A stretch of 43,081 bases of DNA, taken from positions 1 through 43,081 of the forward strand of contig NZ_MUIO01000097.1 of assembly GCF_002087235.1 (NCBI RefSeq), given 5' to 3'. Positions 18,527-27,637 of the stretch are shown here, in pieces. The notes beneath the pieces were generated by a model. The model was not told the origin of the DNA and did no database searches. It saw only the letters and a program-made list of their open reading frames with translations. Position 1 is the first letter of the stretch. Every line of letters begins with the position of its first letter. The translations under genes and the position numbers were made by a program. Origin of the DNA: Pseudomonas floridensis (GTDB taxonomy: Bacteria; Pseudomonadota; Gammaproteobacteria; Pseudomonadales; Pseudomonadaceae).

Positions 18527-18658
18527 ATGGTGAACAAACGAGCAAGGGATTCTGTAAACGGGCGCTTCATACCGTTGGAAGAGGCGAAGCGCAGGCCAAG
18601 GGAAACCACTGTCGAAACGGTGAGAAAGCCGGTCTCGAAAGATAGACGGCGGCCATGA
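18527..18658 (+). CDS. Small basic protein, 43 residues, phage-type
   Basis: ATG 18527 follows AAAAAGGAC with good spacing and opens a 43-codon frame that ends with TGA at 18656-18658. The product is very basic, with 12 Arg and 4 Lys. It contains the pattern RDSVNGRFIPLEEAKRRP-x3-TVETV. It resembles short phage and prophage proteins of the type RD-x-x-TGR(F/Y)VP-x-x-EA-x-x-RP-x-TTV(T/V)E, as I remember them; their function is unknown to me. The mutS-cinA interval is a known prophage and tailocin insertion site in Pseudomonas, so this may be a remnant. Confidence 0.65.
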   Translation: MVNKRARDSVNGRFIPLEEAKRRPRETTVETVRKPVSKDRRRP

Positions 18659-18663
18659 TCAGG

Positions 18664-18689
18664 CAAGCGGCTGTTCATGCGGCCGCTTG
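18664..18689 (+). terminator. Hairpin after the 43-codon ORF
   Basis: CAAGCGGC (18664-18671) and GCCGCTTG (18682-18689) form a perfect 8-bp stem starting six bases after the ORF's stop. The tail TATTC is poor in T, so termination strength is uncertain. Confidence 0.4.
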
Positions 18690-18739
18690 TATTCACGATT
18701 GGATCTTTACGGACCGTCAGGTTCGAACAGGAAGGTACT

Positions 18740-19240
18740 GTGGATGAAATCACCCGGCTTGCCGCCTCGCTTGGCAAGCTCCTCCAGTCAATCGGCGCTC
18801 AGGTGACCACTGCGGAGTCCTGTACGGGAGGCGGTATCGCTGAGGCCATTACGCGCATCGATGGCAGCTCCGGCTGGTTCGAGGCCGGCTACGTCACGTA
18901 CTCCAATAGTCAGAAAACCCGACAGCTGGATGTCCCGCATGGGCTCTTCAGCACCGACGGTGCGGTCAGTCAGCCGGTGGTGGAAGCCATGACCCGGGGC
19001 GCGCAACTCAAGAGCGGTGCCCGGTTCGGCGTGGCAGTCAGCGGTGTGGCCGGGCCGGGCGGTGGTTCGGTGGACAAGCCGGTGGGCACGGTCTGGATCG
19101 CCTGGGGCGATGGCGATCGGCTCGTTACTCGGCGCTGTCTGTTCGACGGCGACCGCGAGCAGGTACGCCGACAAACGGTAAAGGCCGCGTTAGAGGGGCT
19201 GATCGAGCTTGCTGGCGCAGAAAAGCCAAAACAGGGGTAG
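18740..19240 (+). CDS. cinA: CinA C-terminal domain protein, nicotinamide-nucleotide amidohydrolase
   Basis: Converts NMN to nicotinate mononucleotide and ammonia (PncC activity) in pyridine-nucleotide recycling. I chose GTG 18740 (VDEITRLAASLGKLL) because AGGAAGG stands just before it, giving 166 residues, the usual single-domain length in Pseudomonas. A longer frame from 18677 lacks such support. The core motif TTAESCTGGGIAEAIT, the GYVTYSN segment and the GVAGPGGGS loop are visible. It is often co-transcribed with recA, but here a LexA box lies between them. Confidence 0.93.
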   Translation: MDEITRLAASLGKLLQSIGAQVTTAESCTGGGIAEAITRIDGSSGWFEAGYVTYSNSQKTRQLDVPHGLFSTDGAVSQPVVEAMTRGAQLKSGARFGVAVSGVAGPGGGSVDKPVGTVWIAWGDGDRLVTRRCLFDGDREQVRRQTVKAALEGLIELAGAEKPKQG

Positions 19241-19267
19241 GCGAGCGTCGATCCCTGTGGAATAATA

Positions 19268-19283
19268 CTGTCTACTTATACAG
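19268..19283. promoter_or_regulatory. LexA (SOS) box of recA
   Basis: CTGT-CTACTTAT-ACAG matches the LexA consensus CTGT-N8-ACAG exactly and lies 50 bases before the recA start. It gives recA its own DNA-damage-inducible control. Confidence 0.92.
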
Positions 19284-19333
19284 GTGTTGTGGCCATCAAG
19301 GCCCTAATTGAATTTGATTACGTGAGGACTTCA

Positions 19334-20398
<1,065 letters not shown>

Positions 20399-20403
20399 TA
20401 TCC

Positions 20404-20871
20404 ATGTCTGCCGTGCTTGATACACCCGTCGCCGTAAGGCGCACTGCAATGGACCTGCTCGCACGACGCGAGCACGGTCGGGTCGAGCTGACGCGAAAGC
20501 TGCGTCAGCGCGGCGCCTCTCCCGAACACATCGAAGCAGCGCTTGACCGTCTGGTCGAAGACGGTTTGCTGTCCGAATCCCGTTACCTTGAAAGTTTTGT
20601 CTCCTACCGGGCGCGCTCTGGCTATGGACCGGTACGTATCCGGGAAGAACTGAACCAGCGCGGTTTGCAGCGTCCTGATATCGAACAGGCACTCAGAGAG
20701 TGCGGCGTTGATTGGCAAGAAAAACTTCAGGAAACCTGGCAGCGTAAGTTTGGCGGAAAGATGCCTGCCGATGCGCGTGAGCGTGCCCAGCAAGGGCGCT
20801 TTCTCAGCTATCGAGGTTATCCGTTGGACCTGATCGGCCGCCTGTTGAGCGGCCGTGGCGGGGATGACTGA
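20404..20871 (+). CDS. recX: Regulatory protein RecX
   Basis: Binds RecA filaments and limits their growth and ATPase activity. The 155-residue protein has the family's three-helix repeats: LLARREHGRVELTRKLRQRG, DGLLSESRYLESFVSYRARSGYGP, and the C-terminal RFLSYRGYPLDLIGRLL. It follows recA directly, so most translation probably depends on read-through from recA. Only two bases separate its stop from that of the convergent LOG-family gene, with no room for a terminator. Confidence 0.95.
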   Translation: MSAVLDTPVAVRRTAMDLLARREHGRVELTRKLRQRGASPEHIEAALDRLVEDGLLSESRYLESFVSYRARSGYGPVRIREELNQRGLQRPDIEQALRECGVDWQEKLQETWQRKFGGKMPADARERAQQGRFLSYRGYPLDLIGRLLSGRGGDD

Positions 20872-20873
20872 AC

Positions 20874-21992
20874 TCAGGCTTTCAGTGGTTTGCGTGCCTG
20901 GGCTGCCTGTTCTTCGTTCGATGGCGCTAACCAGTTTTTCGGCAGGTTGATGTAGTCCACCAGCTCGCGAAGCCGGCCCTGATTACGTCCAGTGAACGTG
21001 AATGCCAACCGTTTCAGATGGCTGTATTGCGCTTCGTCATGTTCTTCACCCTGATAGCCATGCTGTTGGAAATTTTCGCTAAGGCACAGATCGGCGAACG
21101 CGTCCTGCAGGTGATGGAGTGCTTGCTCGCTGAGTGGGTGGTGCATGCGAATCACGAAGGTGTTCTTCAGCCAGCGGCTGGAATGGTAGTTACGGTAGAA
21201 CTGGCTGATTTCCTCGACCGCTTCGTCGGGGCTGTAGACCAGCCGCATCAGCTTCATGTCCGCCGGCAGGATGTAGTGATTGTCCTGCAGTTGGGTCTTG
21301 ATGAAGTCCAGCGCGCTTTGCCAGAAGCTGCCGCCTGGTGTATCCAGAAGTACGATGGGCACCAGCGGGCTTTTCCCGGTCTGAACCAGTGTTAGCACTT
21401 CCAGGGCTTCATCCAGCGTGCCAAAGCCACCCGGGCATAGCACCAGGGCATCGGCTTCCTTGACGAAGAACAGTTTACGTGTGAAGAAAAAGTGGAACGG
21501 CAGCAGGTTTTCCGTGCCTTCAACCGTTGGGTTGGCATGTTGTTCGAAGGGCAGGGTGATGTTGAACCCCAAGCTGTGCTTCAGACCCGCGCCAGCATGG
21601 GCCGCCGCCATGATGCCGCCGCCTGCGCCGGTGATGACCATCATGTCGGATTGCGCGAGCTTTTCACCAAGCTCCGTGGCTTGTGCATAGAGCGGATGTT
21701 CAACGGGCGTGCGGGCCGAGCCGAACACCGTGACCTTGCGCCGACCCTTGAAGCGTTCCAGTGCGCGGAAAGCGCTGTCGAGTTCGCGAAGGGTTTGCAG
21801 GGTAATCTTGGCGTTCCAGCGATTGCGATCATCTTGCGCCATGCGCAGGACGGTCAGCATCATGTCTCGGTAAAGTGCCAGGTTCTGGCTGCCGGGGGCG
21901 ACCTGATGGATGTGCTCTTCAATCTTGCTGGTCAGGTTCAGCCCGTTGCTTTGAAAGTGTTGCGACAGAAGATCGTTAGGTACATACGGCAT
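20874..21992 (-). CDS. LOG-family nucleotide-binding protein
   Basis: A 372-residue Rossmann-fold protein of the lysine decarboxylase-like/LOG group. The signature PGGFGTLDE is at residues 187-195 and the conserved Arg-Lys pair at 172-173 (FFTRKLFF). GAGGGIMAAAHAGA around 122-135 is the nucleotide-binding loop. Small LOG proteins hydrolyse cytokinin or purine nucleoside monophosphates to free base and ribose phosphate. This one is about twice as long as classical LOG, with extra N- and C-terminal regions, so its substrate cannot be read from sequence. The same neighbour of recX occurs in other pseudomonads. Confidence 0.85.
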   Translation of the reverse strand: MPYVPNDLLSQHFQSNGLNLTSKIEEHIHQVAPGSQNLALYRDMMLTVLRMAQDDRNRWNAKITLQTLRELDSAFRALERFKGRRKVTVFGSARTPVEHPLYAQATELGEKLAQSDMMVITGAGGGIMAAAHAGAGLKHSLGFNITLPFEQHANPTVEGTENLLPFHFFFTRKLFFVKEADALVLCPGGFGTLDEALEVLTLVQTGKSPLVPIVLLDTPGGSFWQSALDFIKTQLQDNHYILPADMKLMRLVYSPDEAVEEISQFYRNYHSSRWLKNTFVIRMHHPLSEQALHHLQDAFADLCLSENFQQHGYQGEEHDEAQYSHLKRLAFTFTGRNQGRLRELVDYINLPKNWLAPSNEEQAAQARKPLKA

Positions 21993-22196
21993 TCAAGATT
22001 TCTCCTCCTGCAGAATCACTGATCCGGTTTTGGCAAACTGGCAGGAACGACATCGCGCCATCGCCCGATCGTATGGATTCCGTCTGTTTCCTTGGGTCAA
22101 GAAACGATTGATGCACAGGGGCGTGTCACTCCTGTTGCCCTTGTGCCTGAAAATTAAAGCTCAGCTGTAGGAAATTTATAGCGCCAGCCGGTCTTT

Positions 22197-22250
22197 CCTG
22201 TCGAGTCGATGATGGGCCGGTTGCTTCTAAAAGGCCATCGACTCGACAGG
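22197..22250. repeat. 15-bp perfect inverted repeat
   Basis: CCTGTCGAGTCGATG (22197-22211) is the exact reverse complement of 22236-22250, with 24 bases between. There is no T-tract on either side. It is not a REP element that I recognise. Confidence 0.75.
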
Positions 22251-22297
22251 CGTCTTCAGGAGCAAGGCGTTGCAGGATGTCTCGAAATGAGTACAGC

Positions 22298-22320
22298 GTG
22301 CGCCTGACGGGCAGGCGCAC
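22298..22320 (-). terminator. Hairpin after the DUF4146 gene
   Basis: GTGCGCCTG and CAGGCGCAC form a perfect 9-bp stem with a 5-base loop, about 20 bases past the stop. No T-tract follows on the minus strand, so it may act as an mRNA end stabiliser rather than a classical terminator. Confidence 0.45.
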
Positions 22321-22341
22321 AGGAGGGATGAGTCAGGCTGT

Positions 22342-22758
22342 TTATTTTTTCGGTTTGACCGTGCAGTCCGAGGCCTGGAAGGTCTGGGTGACGATCTGGC
22401 TGTTGGTCTTGTACTCGGTGAACTGATACTTGAGTACGGCACCTTTGGTCATCAACTGACGGAAGCCGTTGTTGTGGCAAACGCTGTTGCCCAGTTGATT
22501 GCGCATCACGTCCGGGTTAGCACGCATTTGCTGCGCCAGGCCTTCGCGTACGCTCAGGTGGTTGATCAACTCGTCGCCATTGACGGTGTAGCCCTGATCC
22601 AGAATGTCTTCGTTGATCGCCCGAGGCGTACCAACGCTGCTTTCCTTCGCGACTTTTTCCAGCATCTTGCTGAGTTCGAACTCCTGCTTCGACGCCGCTT
22701 GGGCGCACAGCGGAGCAACGAGCAAAAGCGTAAGGGTAGGGGCGATGAGGCGCAGCAT
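22342..22758 (-). CDS. Secreted protein of the Pseudomonas DUF4146 family (PA3611-like)
   Basis: A 138-residue protein with a Sec signal peptide (MLRLIAPTLTLLLVAPLCAQA, probable cleavage after residue 21). The mature domain is about 117 residues with two cysteines (in NSVCHNNG and ASDCTVK) that could form a disulfide. It resembles PA3611 of P. aeruginosa, founder of the Pseudomonas-specific DUF4146 family and reported as quorum-sensing regulated. The molecular function is unknown. AGGAGAG lies just before the ATG. Confidence 0.8.
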   Translation of the reverse strand: MLRLIAPTLTLLLVAPLCAQAASKQEFELSKMLEKVAKESSVGTPRAINEDILDQGYTVNGDELINHLSVREGLAQQMRANPDVMRNQLGNSVCHNNGFRQLMTKGAVLKYQFTEYKTNSQIVTQTFQASDCTVKPKK

Positions 22759-22979
22759 TAAACTCTCCTGATTAAGTAGCTGGCCGTTGGACCAGCGACT
22801 TCAAAGTGCGTTCCGGGATAACCTGCCGACTGCGGGTTGCAAGGCGCAGCAGTATAAGACAGGACTCTTCACACAGCCTAGGGTTGAACGGTCAAGGCTC
22901 TGATAAACTGCGCGCACTTTCCTTATGGCTGCCGGGTTCTCGTGGTGTCGATGCATTCTTTCAGTTGGCGCGCTCTGTA

Positions 22980-23690
22980 ATGGGTCACGCTGTTTCCCGC
23001 CTGCGCGACGAGCGTCTGGCCCGCAGTACCAAACCCTTTATCGCGCGGGGTTCGCGTGCACCTCGCTGCCCGGATTGCCGGGTCATCTTCAGCTACTGTC
23101 TATGTGCATGGCGTCCAAAAGTCGCCGCCGACTCGGGCATGTGCCTGCTCATGTACGACACTGAGCCGTTGAAACCGACCAATACAGGCTGGCTGATCGC
23201 CGATGTCATCGAGGATACCCATGCGTTTGGCTGGTCCCGCATTGACGTGGATGAGCAGTTGCTGGCGTTGCTGGATGATCCACAGTGGCAGCCGTATATC
23301 GTTTTTCCCGGCGAATTCGTCGCCAGGGAACGGGTGGTCACTGAGGTGGCACGGGTAGAGGGCAAGCGTCCGTTGTTCATTCTGCTGGACGCGACCTGGA
23401 CCGAAGCGCGCAAAATGTTTCGCAAAAGCCCGTATCTGGAGAGATTTCCGGTGCTGAGTCTGGAGCCTGAGCAGATCTCGCGCTACCGCCTGCGCCGTTC
23501 CAGGCGCGACGACCACTTCTGTACGGCCGAAGTGGCCGCGCTGTGTCTGGAATTGGCGGATGATGTCAGTGCCAGTAGCGTATTGGATGCTTATCTGGAT
23601 GTATTCAGTGCCCATTATCTGGGGGCCAAATATCAGCGGCCGGTTGATCCGGACGATGCGGCTCATACTCATCTGAAAGCTTTTTTATAG
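22980..23690 (+). CDS. DTW-domain tRNA-uridine aminocarboxypropyltransferase
   Basis: Proteins of this family (TapT/YfiP in E. coli) transfer the aminocarboxypropyl group of SAM to uridine in the tRNA variable loop (acp3U47). The cysteine cluster CPDC-x6-CLC (RCPDCRVIFSYCLC) is near the N-terminus, and the DTW-type motif LLDATWTEARKM follows. I chose ATG 22980 (MGHAVSRLRDERLARS), giving 236 residues, near the E. coli length. A longer frame begins at 22806 but has no family resemblance. No clear ribosome-binding site precedes 22980, so the start is less certain than the function. Confidence 0.85.
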   Translation: MGHAVSRLRDERLARSTKPFIARGSRAPRCPDCRVIFSYCLCAWRPKVAADSGMCLLMYDTEPLKPTNTGWLIADVIEDTHAFGWSRIDVDEQLLALLDDPQWQPYIVFPGEFVARERVVTEVARVEGKRPLFILLDATWTEARKMFRKSPYLERFPVLSLEPEQISRYRLRRSRRDDHFCTAEVAALCLELADDVSASSVLDAYLDVFSAHYLGAKYQRPVDPDDAAHTHLKAFL

Positions 23691-23927
23691 GCACTGAAGC
23701 CTCTGCTCCCGCACCTGTTGGCTGATTGCCATCTCATCGTCGCAGGTCAGGCGCTTCACGCTTGACCGGCATGGTGTTGCTGGGCATGCTTGGCGCCGCT
23801 TGGACGCCGATTCACCGGGTTTGGCGCTGCGCCTGCCCATCTGGGTAATGTGAATTTGCCGGCATTTGCGAATGCCTTGCTGAGCGATCCGCGTTGCGGG
23901 TCCTCACTATGAAAACAGGATCAACAC

Positions 23928-24575
23928 ATGACCTACGACATCCTGATTGCCGACGATCACCCCCTGTTTCGCAGCGCGCTGCGTCAGGCGTTGAGCATCG
24001 GGCTGGGACCCGACGCGCGGCTGGTCGAGGCAGAGAGCATTGCCCAGCTGGAGTCTCATCTGGCGCAGAAGGCTGACTGGGATCTGGTGCTGCTGGACCT
24101 GAATATGCCCGGCGCGTATGGCTTCTCGGGTCTGGTCCTGTTGCGTGGGCAATACCCGCAGATTCCTGTGGTGATGGTCTCAGCGCAGGAAGAAGCGTCG
24201 ATCGTGGTTCGATCCAGAGAGTTCGGTGCCAGCGGTTTCATCCCCAAATCCAGTTCTCTGGAGGCGATCCAGCATGCGGTGCGCACAGTGCTGGAAGGCG
24301 ATGTCTGGTGGCCGCCGCAGGTCAATGAAGTCATCAGTGTGTCGGACGAAGCCAAGGCGGCCAGCGCCGGTCTCGCCAGTCTTACCCCGCAACAGTTCAG
24401 GGTGTTGACCATGGTCTGTGAAGGGCTGTTGAACAAGCAGATCGCGTTTGAGCTGAGTGTTTCCGAAGCCACGATCAAGGCTCACGTGACCGCGATCTTT
24501 CGCAAGCTTGGCGTACGGACCCGGACCCAGGCCGCGTTGTTGTTGCAACAACTCGAATCCATTTCAGCCAGCTAA
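23928..24575 (+). CDS. erdR: LuxR/NarL-family response regulator, ErdR/CrbR type
   Basis: A 215-residue two-component regulator. The receiver domain has the acidic pair in IADDHP (D9/D10), the phospho-acceptor D57 in LVLLDLNMPG, and the switch Ser and Lys in VVMVSAQEE and GFIPKSSS. The C-terminal LuxR HTH (LTPQQFRVLTMVCEGLLNKQIA...TIKAHVTAIFRKLGV) spans about 145-207. The sequence and its position next to dgkA match ErdR (PA3604), also described as CrbR, which with a sensor kinase encoded elsewhere controls acetyl-CoA synthetase and ethanol/acetate use. No kinase gene is adjacent here. Confidence 0.8.
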   Translation: MTYDILIADDHPLFRSALRQALSIGLGPDARLVEAESIAQLESHLAQKADWDLVLLDLNMPGAYGFSGLVLLRGQYPQIPVVMVSAQEEASIVVRSREFGASGFIPKSSSLEAIQHAVRTVLEGDVWWPPQVNEVISVSDEAKAASAGLASLTPQQFRVLTMVCEGLLNKQIAFELSVSEATIKAHVTAIFRKLGVRTRTQAALLLQQLESISAS

Positions 24576-24656
24576 CGGCCAGTCAGATAAATGTTCACGC
24601 TTTTTTGACCTGTGTTCCCTTAGCTTTTCTCATCCTCACTGTACAGCAGCCTCTCT

Positions 24657-25022
24657 ATGTCGCCCTTCAAAGGCCAAACCGGTCTGAAACGCATCTTCAA
24701 TGCCGCAGGTTATTCGCTCGATGGTCTGTCCGCCGCTTTCAAAGGCGAGGCGGCGTTCCGTCAATTGGTCCTGCTCAATGTCGTACTGATCCCTGTCTCT
24801 TTTTTTCTGAATGTCAGCAAAGGCGAACACGCGTTGCTGGTTGCGGTATGCCTGCTGGCATTGATCGTCGAACTGCTCAACTCGGCCGTCGAAGCGGCCA
24901 TCGACCGGATCTCGCTGGACCTGCATCCCCTGTCCAAGAACGCCAAGGACATGGGCAGCGCCGCACAGCTGATTGCCCTGAGCATGATCGGTCTGGTGTG
25001 GGGCATCGTTCTGTTCGGCTGA
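24657..25022 (+). CDS. dgkA: Diacylglycerol kinase
   Basis: A small integral inner-membrane kinase that recycles diacylglycerol, for example from membrane-derived oligosaccharide synthesis, to phosphatidic acid. The 121 residues hold three hydrophobic segments. The conserved active-site stretch VELLNSAVEAAIDRIS is followed by the KNAKDMGSAAQ motif. It follows erdR by about 80 bases on the same strand, and its stop lies 15 bases from the convergent finR stop. Confidence 0.95.
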   Translation: MSPFKGQTGLKRIFNAAGYSLDGLSAAFKGEAAFRQLVLLNVVLIPVSFFLNVSKGEHALLVAVCLLALIVELLNSAVEAAIDRISLDLHPLSKNAKDMGSAAQLIALSMIGLVWGIVLFG

Positions 25023-25037
25023 CCGGCAGCCCGCTGT

Positions 25038-25964
25038 TCAGTACAGGCTGGGCAGTACGATCTCGTCACTGCGTTGCACCCCTGCGGTGAACGCCCGGCA
25101 GAGTTCGAGGAACTCGCGCATGGCAGACGTCTGGTATTTCTGCTTGTGCCAGATGAAGTAGAACTGTCGCGACAGGTCCAGATCCGGCGTCGCGAGTTCG
25201 ACCAGATTGCCGCGACGAAACGCATCGCGCAGCGCCAGCCTTGAAATGCAGCCGATGCCCAGTCCGGATTCCACCGCTCGCTTTATCGCTTCGGTGTGCT
25301 CCAGTTCCAGCTTCACATTCAGGCCATTGCGATGATGCCGCATGGCCTGATCGAACGTCAGCCGAGTACCGGAGCCCTGTTCACGCAGGATCCAGGCTTC
25401 ATGCGTCAGTTCCTCCAGCGTCGCCTGGCCACGCGTGGCCAACGGATGTTGCGGCGCGCAGAACACCACCAGCTCATCCTCCACCCAGGATTGCACTTCA
25501 ATGTCGGGATGGCTGCAATCGCCTTCGATCAGCCCCAGATCGATTTCGTAGTGCGCCACCTGCTGCACGATGTGTGCGGTGTTCTGGACGTGCAGCTTGA
25601 CCTGACTTTCCGGGTGGCGCTGCATGTAACCGCCAATCAGCAAGGTCGCCAGATAATTGCCTATGGTCAGCGTCGCCCCGACCGCCAGCGAGCCGAAACC
25701 CGATTTGCCGTTGAGCAGGTCTTCGATCTCCTTGGCCTGATCGAGGAGGGCGACAGCCTGCGGCAGCAACTGGCGGCCGGTGGCATTGAGGCTCAACCGC
25801 TTGCCGGCACGGTCGAACAGCTGGCAGCTGGATTGACGTTCCAGTTCGGTGATCGACGTGCTGGCCGCCGACTGCGAGAGCGAAAGCAGCACAGCCGCGC
25901 GCGACACGCTTTCCTGCTGGGCGACGGCGACAAATACCTGAAGTTGACGGAGAGTGAATCGCAT
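25038..25964 (-). CDS. finR: LysR-type regulator FinR
   Basis: A 308-residue LysR-family regulator with an N-terminal HTH (ESVSRAAVLLSLSQSAASTSITELERQ, about 18-44) and a substrate-binding-like effector domain. It is divergent from fpr. In P. putida the LysR gene in this position, FinR, activates fpr under superoxide stress and iron limitation. Identification rests on the divergent pairing and overall sequence. Confidence 0.85.
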   Translation of the reverse strand: MRFTLRQLQVFVAVAQQESVSRAAVLLSLSQSAASTSITELERQSSCQLFDRAGKRLSLNATGRQLLPQAVALLDQAKEIEDLLNGKSGFGSLAVGATLTIGNYLATLLIGGYMQRHPESQVKLHVQNTAHIVQQVAHYEIDLGLIEGDCSHPDIEVQSWVEDELVVFCAPQHPLATRGQATLEELTHEAWILREQGSGTRLTFDQAMRHHRNGLNVKLELEHTEAIKRAVESGLGIGCISRLALRDAFRRGNLVELATPDLDLSRQFYFIWHKQKYQTSAMREFLELCRAFTAGVQRSDEIVLPSLY

Positions 25965-25984
25965 ATCTATATAACCGATTACCC

Positions 25985-26012
25985 ATATCTTGATAATTCA
26001 TTTAACAGATAT
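25985..26012. promoter_or_regulatory. Candidate FinR operator
   Basis: ATATCT (25985-25990) and AGATAT (26007-26012) are inverted arms 16 bases apart, in an AT-rich stretch between finR and fpr. A third ATATCT lies next to the finR start. This is the usual place for a LysR site, but no FinR consensus is known to me. Confidence 0.3.
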
Positions 26013-26087
26013 TGTGTCTGCCACTAGAATGTCGCGCAATAGCGCTGTGCCCCTGCGCGCACGAAATATTCAGGAGTTCCCACGTAC

Positions 26088-26867
26088 ATGAGCAACATGA
26101 ACCACGAGCGTGTCCTCAGCGTCCACCACTGGAACGACACCCTCTTCAGTTTCAAGTGCACCCGCGACCCAGGTCTGCGCTTCGAGAACGGTCAGTTCGT
26201 CATGATCGGTCTGCAGCAGCCGAACGGTCGTCCGCTCATGCGTGCCTATTCGATCGCCAGCCCCAACTGGGAAGAGCATCTGGAGTTTTTCAGCATCAAG
26301 GTGCCGGACGGTCCGCTGACTTCGCAGTTGCAGCATTTGAAGGAAGGTGACGAGATCATCATCAGCAAAAAGCCTACGGGCACGCTGGTACTCGACGACC
26401 TCAAGCCGGGCAAGCATCTTTATCTGTTGAGCACCGGTACCGGTCTGGCGCCGTTCATGAGTGTCATTCAGGACCCTGAAACCTACGAGCGTTTCGAAAA
26501 GGTGATCCTATGCCACGGCGTGCGGTACGTGAATGAAGTCGCCTATCGCGAGTTCATCACCGAGCATCTGCCACAGAACGAATTTTTCGGCGAAGCGCTG
26601 CGCGACAAGCTGATCTATTACCCGACCGTCACCCGCGAGCCTTTCGAGAACGAAGGGCGCCTGACCGATCTGATGCGCAGCGGCAAGCTGTTCAGCGACA
26701 TCGGTCTGCCGCCGATCAATCCTCAGGACGACCGCGCCATGTTGTGCGGCAGCCCGAGCATGCTCGACGAGACCAGCGAAGTGCTCAACAGCTTCGGTCT
26801 GACCGTTTCGCCGCGTATGCGTGAGCCTGGTGATTACCTGATCGAGCGTGCATTCGTCGAGAAGTAA
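26088..26867 (+). CDS. fpr: Ferredoxin/flavodoxin-NADP+ reductase
   Basis: An FAD enzyme that passes electrons between NADPH and ferredoxin or flavodoxin, important in oxidative-stress defence and Fe-S repair. The 259-residue protein has the FAD-binding motif RAYSIASPNW (about 51-60), the NADP-binding loop STGTGLAPFMS, and the CGSPSML segment. The C-terminus ends in FVEK, as in bacterial subclass I/II Fpr proteins. fdxA in this window encodes a candidate electron partner. It is transcribed away from its likely activator finR. Confidence 0.96.
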   Translation: MSNMNHERVLSVHHWNDTLFSFKCTRDPGLRFENGQFVMIGLQQPNGRPLMRAYSIASPNWEEHLEFFSIKVPDGPLTSQLQHLKEGDEIIISKKPTGTLVLDDLKPGKHLYLLSTGTGLAPFMSVIQDPETYERFEKVILCHGVRYVNEVAYREFITEHLPQNEFFGEALRDKLIYYPTVTREPFENEGRLTDLMRSGKLFSDIGLPPINPQDDRAMLCGSPSMLDETSEVLNSFGLTVSPRMREPGDYLIERAFVEK

Positions 26868-26877
26868 GACCGGTTGA

Positions 26878-27624
26878 CTAAACCCGCCTCGTCCTTGTCT
26901 GGATGAGGCGGGTTTTTTTTTGTCCCGGGTTTTGCGCCGGGGCTACTTCCAGCACGCAGATGACGCCGGGCTCCGGGTAGTGCCAGCGCACGTCCAGATC
27001 CCAGAACTGTGCGCCGTAGCGGCGCTCGGGCGTAGGCACTTGATAGGCCGGGCGTGGATCCTGAGCCAGACACTGTTCGATCAATTCGGTCAGCGGCTCG
27101 CCCAGTCGCAAGGCATGTTCATGCGCCTGAGTCAGAGCGACGTTCTGCCAGCGCACAGGGATCAGCGCCGGTGCTGCGCTGGCGATGAGGTTGCTGGCGT
27201 CGTCGATCATGTCGGCGTAGGGCACGTAGGGTTTGATGTCCAGCACAGGTGTGCCGTCCAGCAGGTCGATGCCTGACAACCACAAGCGGCCGGCCTCGAC
27301 CTTATCCAGTTTGACCACGGACTGGCCGATGCCATTGGGGCGATGGGTGGCGCGCGTGGCGAATACACCCATAGACTGGTTGCCACCGAGGCGAGGCGGT
27401 CGTACTTTCAGGCGCGGCTTGTCTTCCAGGGCGAGATGAAACATAAACAGCAGCCACACATGGCTGACCTGTTCCAGCCCTTGCACCGCGTCGCTCTGAT
27501 TGAACGGCGCGACCAGTTCAAGCACGCCACGCGCCGCTGGCGCCAGATGTGGCTGGCGCGGAATGGCAAATTTCTCCTTGAAGCACGAGCGCACATAGCC
27601 GACAGGCGAAACGGTGTAGGTCAT
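26878..27624 (-). CDS. trmO: tRNA (N6-threonylcarbamoyladenosine(37)-N6)-methyltransferase
   Basis: Methylates t6A37 to m6t6A in certain tRNAs with SAM; formerly YaeB/TsaA. The 248-residue protein has the TrmO/VirR beta-barrel motifs PVGYVRSCFKEKFAIPRQ at the N-terminus, GVFATRATHRPNGIGQSVV in the middle, and LDGTPVLDIKPYVPY. The C-terminal domain follows. Its last residues (KKTRLIQTRTRRV) are encoded by the fpr terminator, so this tail is probably not under functional constraint. Confidence 0.93.
   Translation of the reverse strand: MTYTVSPVGYVRSCFKEKFAIPRQPHLAPAARGVLELVAPFNQSDAVQGLEQVSHVWLLFMFHLALEDKPRLKVRPPRLGGNQSMGVFATRATHRPNGIGQSVVKLDKVEAGRLWLSGIDLLDGTPVLDIKPYVPYADMIDDASNLIASAAPALIPVRWQNVALTQAHEHALRLGEPLTELIEQCLAQDPRPAYQVPTPERRYGAQFWDLDVRWHYPEPGVICVLEVAPAQNPGQKKTRLIQTRTRRV
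26880..26921 (+). terminator. fpr terminator lying inside the end of trmO
   Basis: AAACCCGCCTC (26880-26890) pairs with GAGGCGGGTTT (26905-26915), extended by four inner pairs to a six-base loop, and followed by a run of nine T (26913-26921). The whole element overlaps the last codons and stop of the convergent trmO. Confidence 0.88.
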
Positions 27625-27637
27625 GGTGTACGACGGC

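Larger units (their letters stand above)
21993..22341. other. 349-base intergenic region with two hairpins
   Basis: No gene is visible between the LOG-family gene and the DUF4146 gene. The region holds a long perfect inverted repeat (22197-22250) and a 9-bp hairpin near the end of the DUF4146 gene (22298-22320). The segment nearest the LOG gene start presumably carries its promoter, but I see no strong consensus. Confidence 0.6.
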
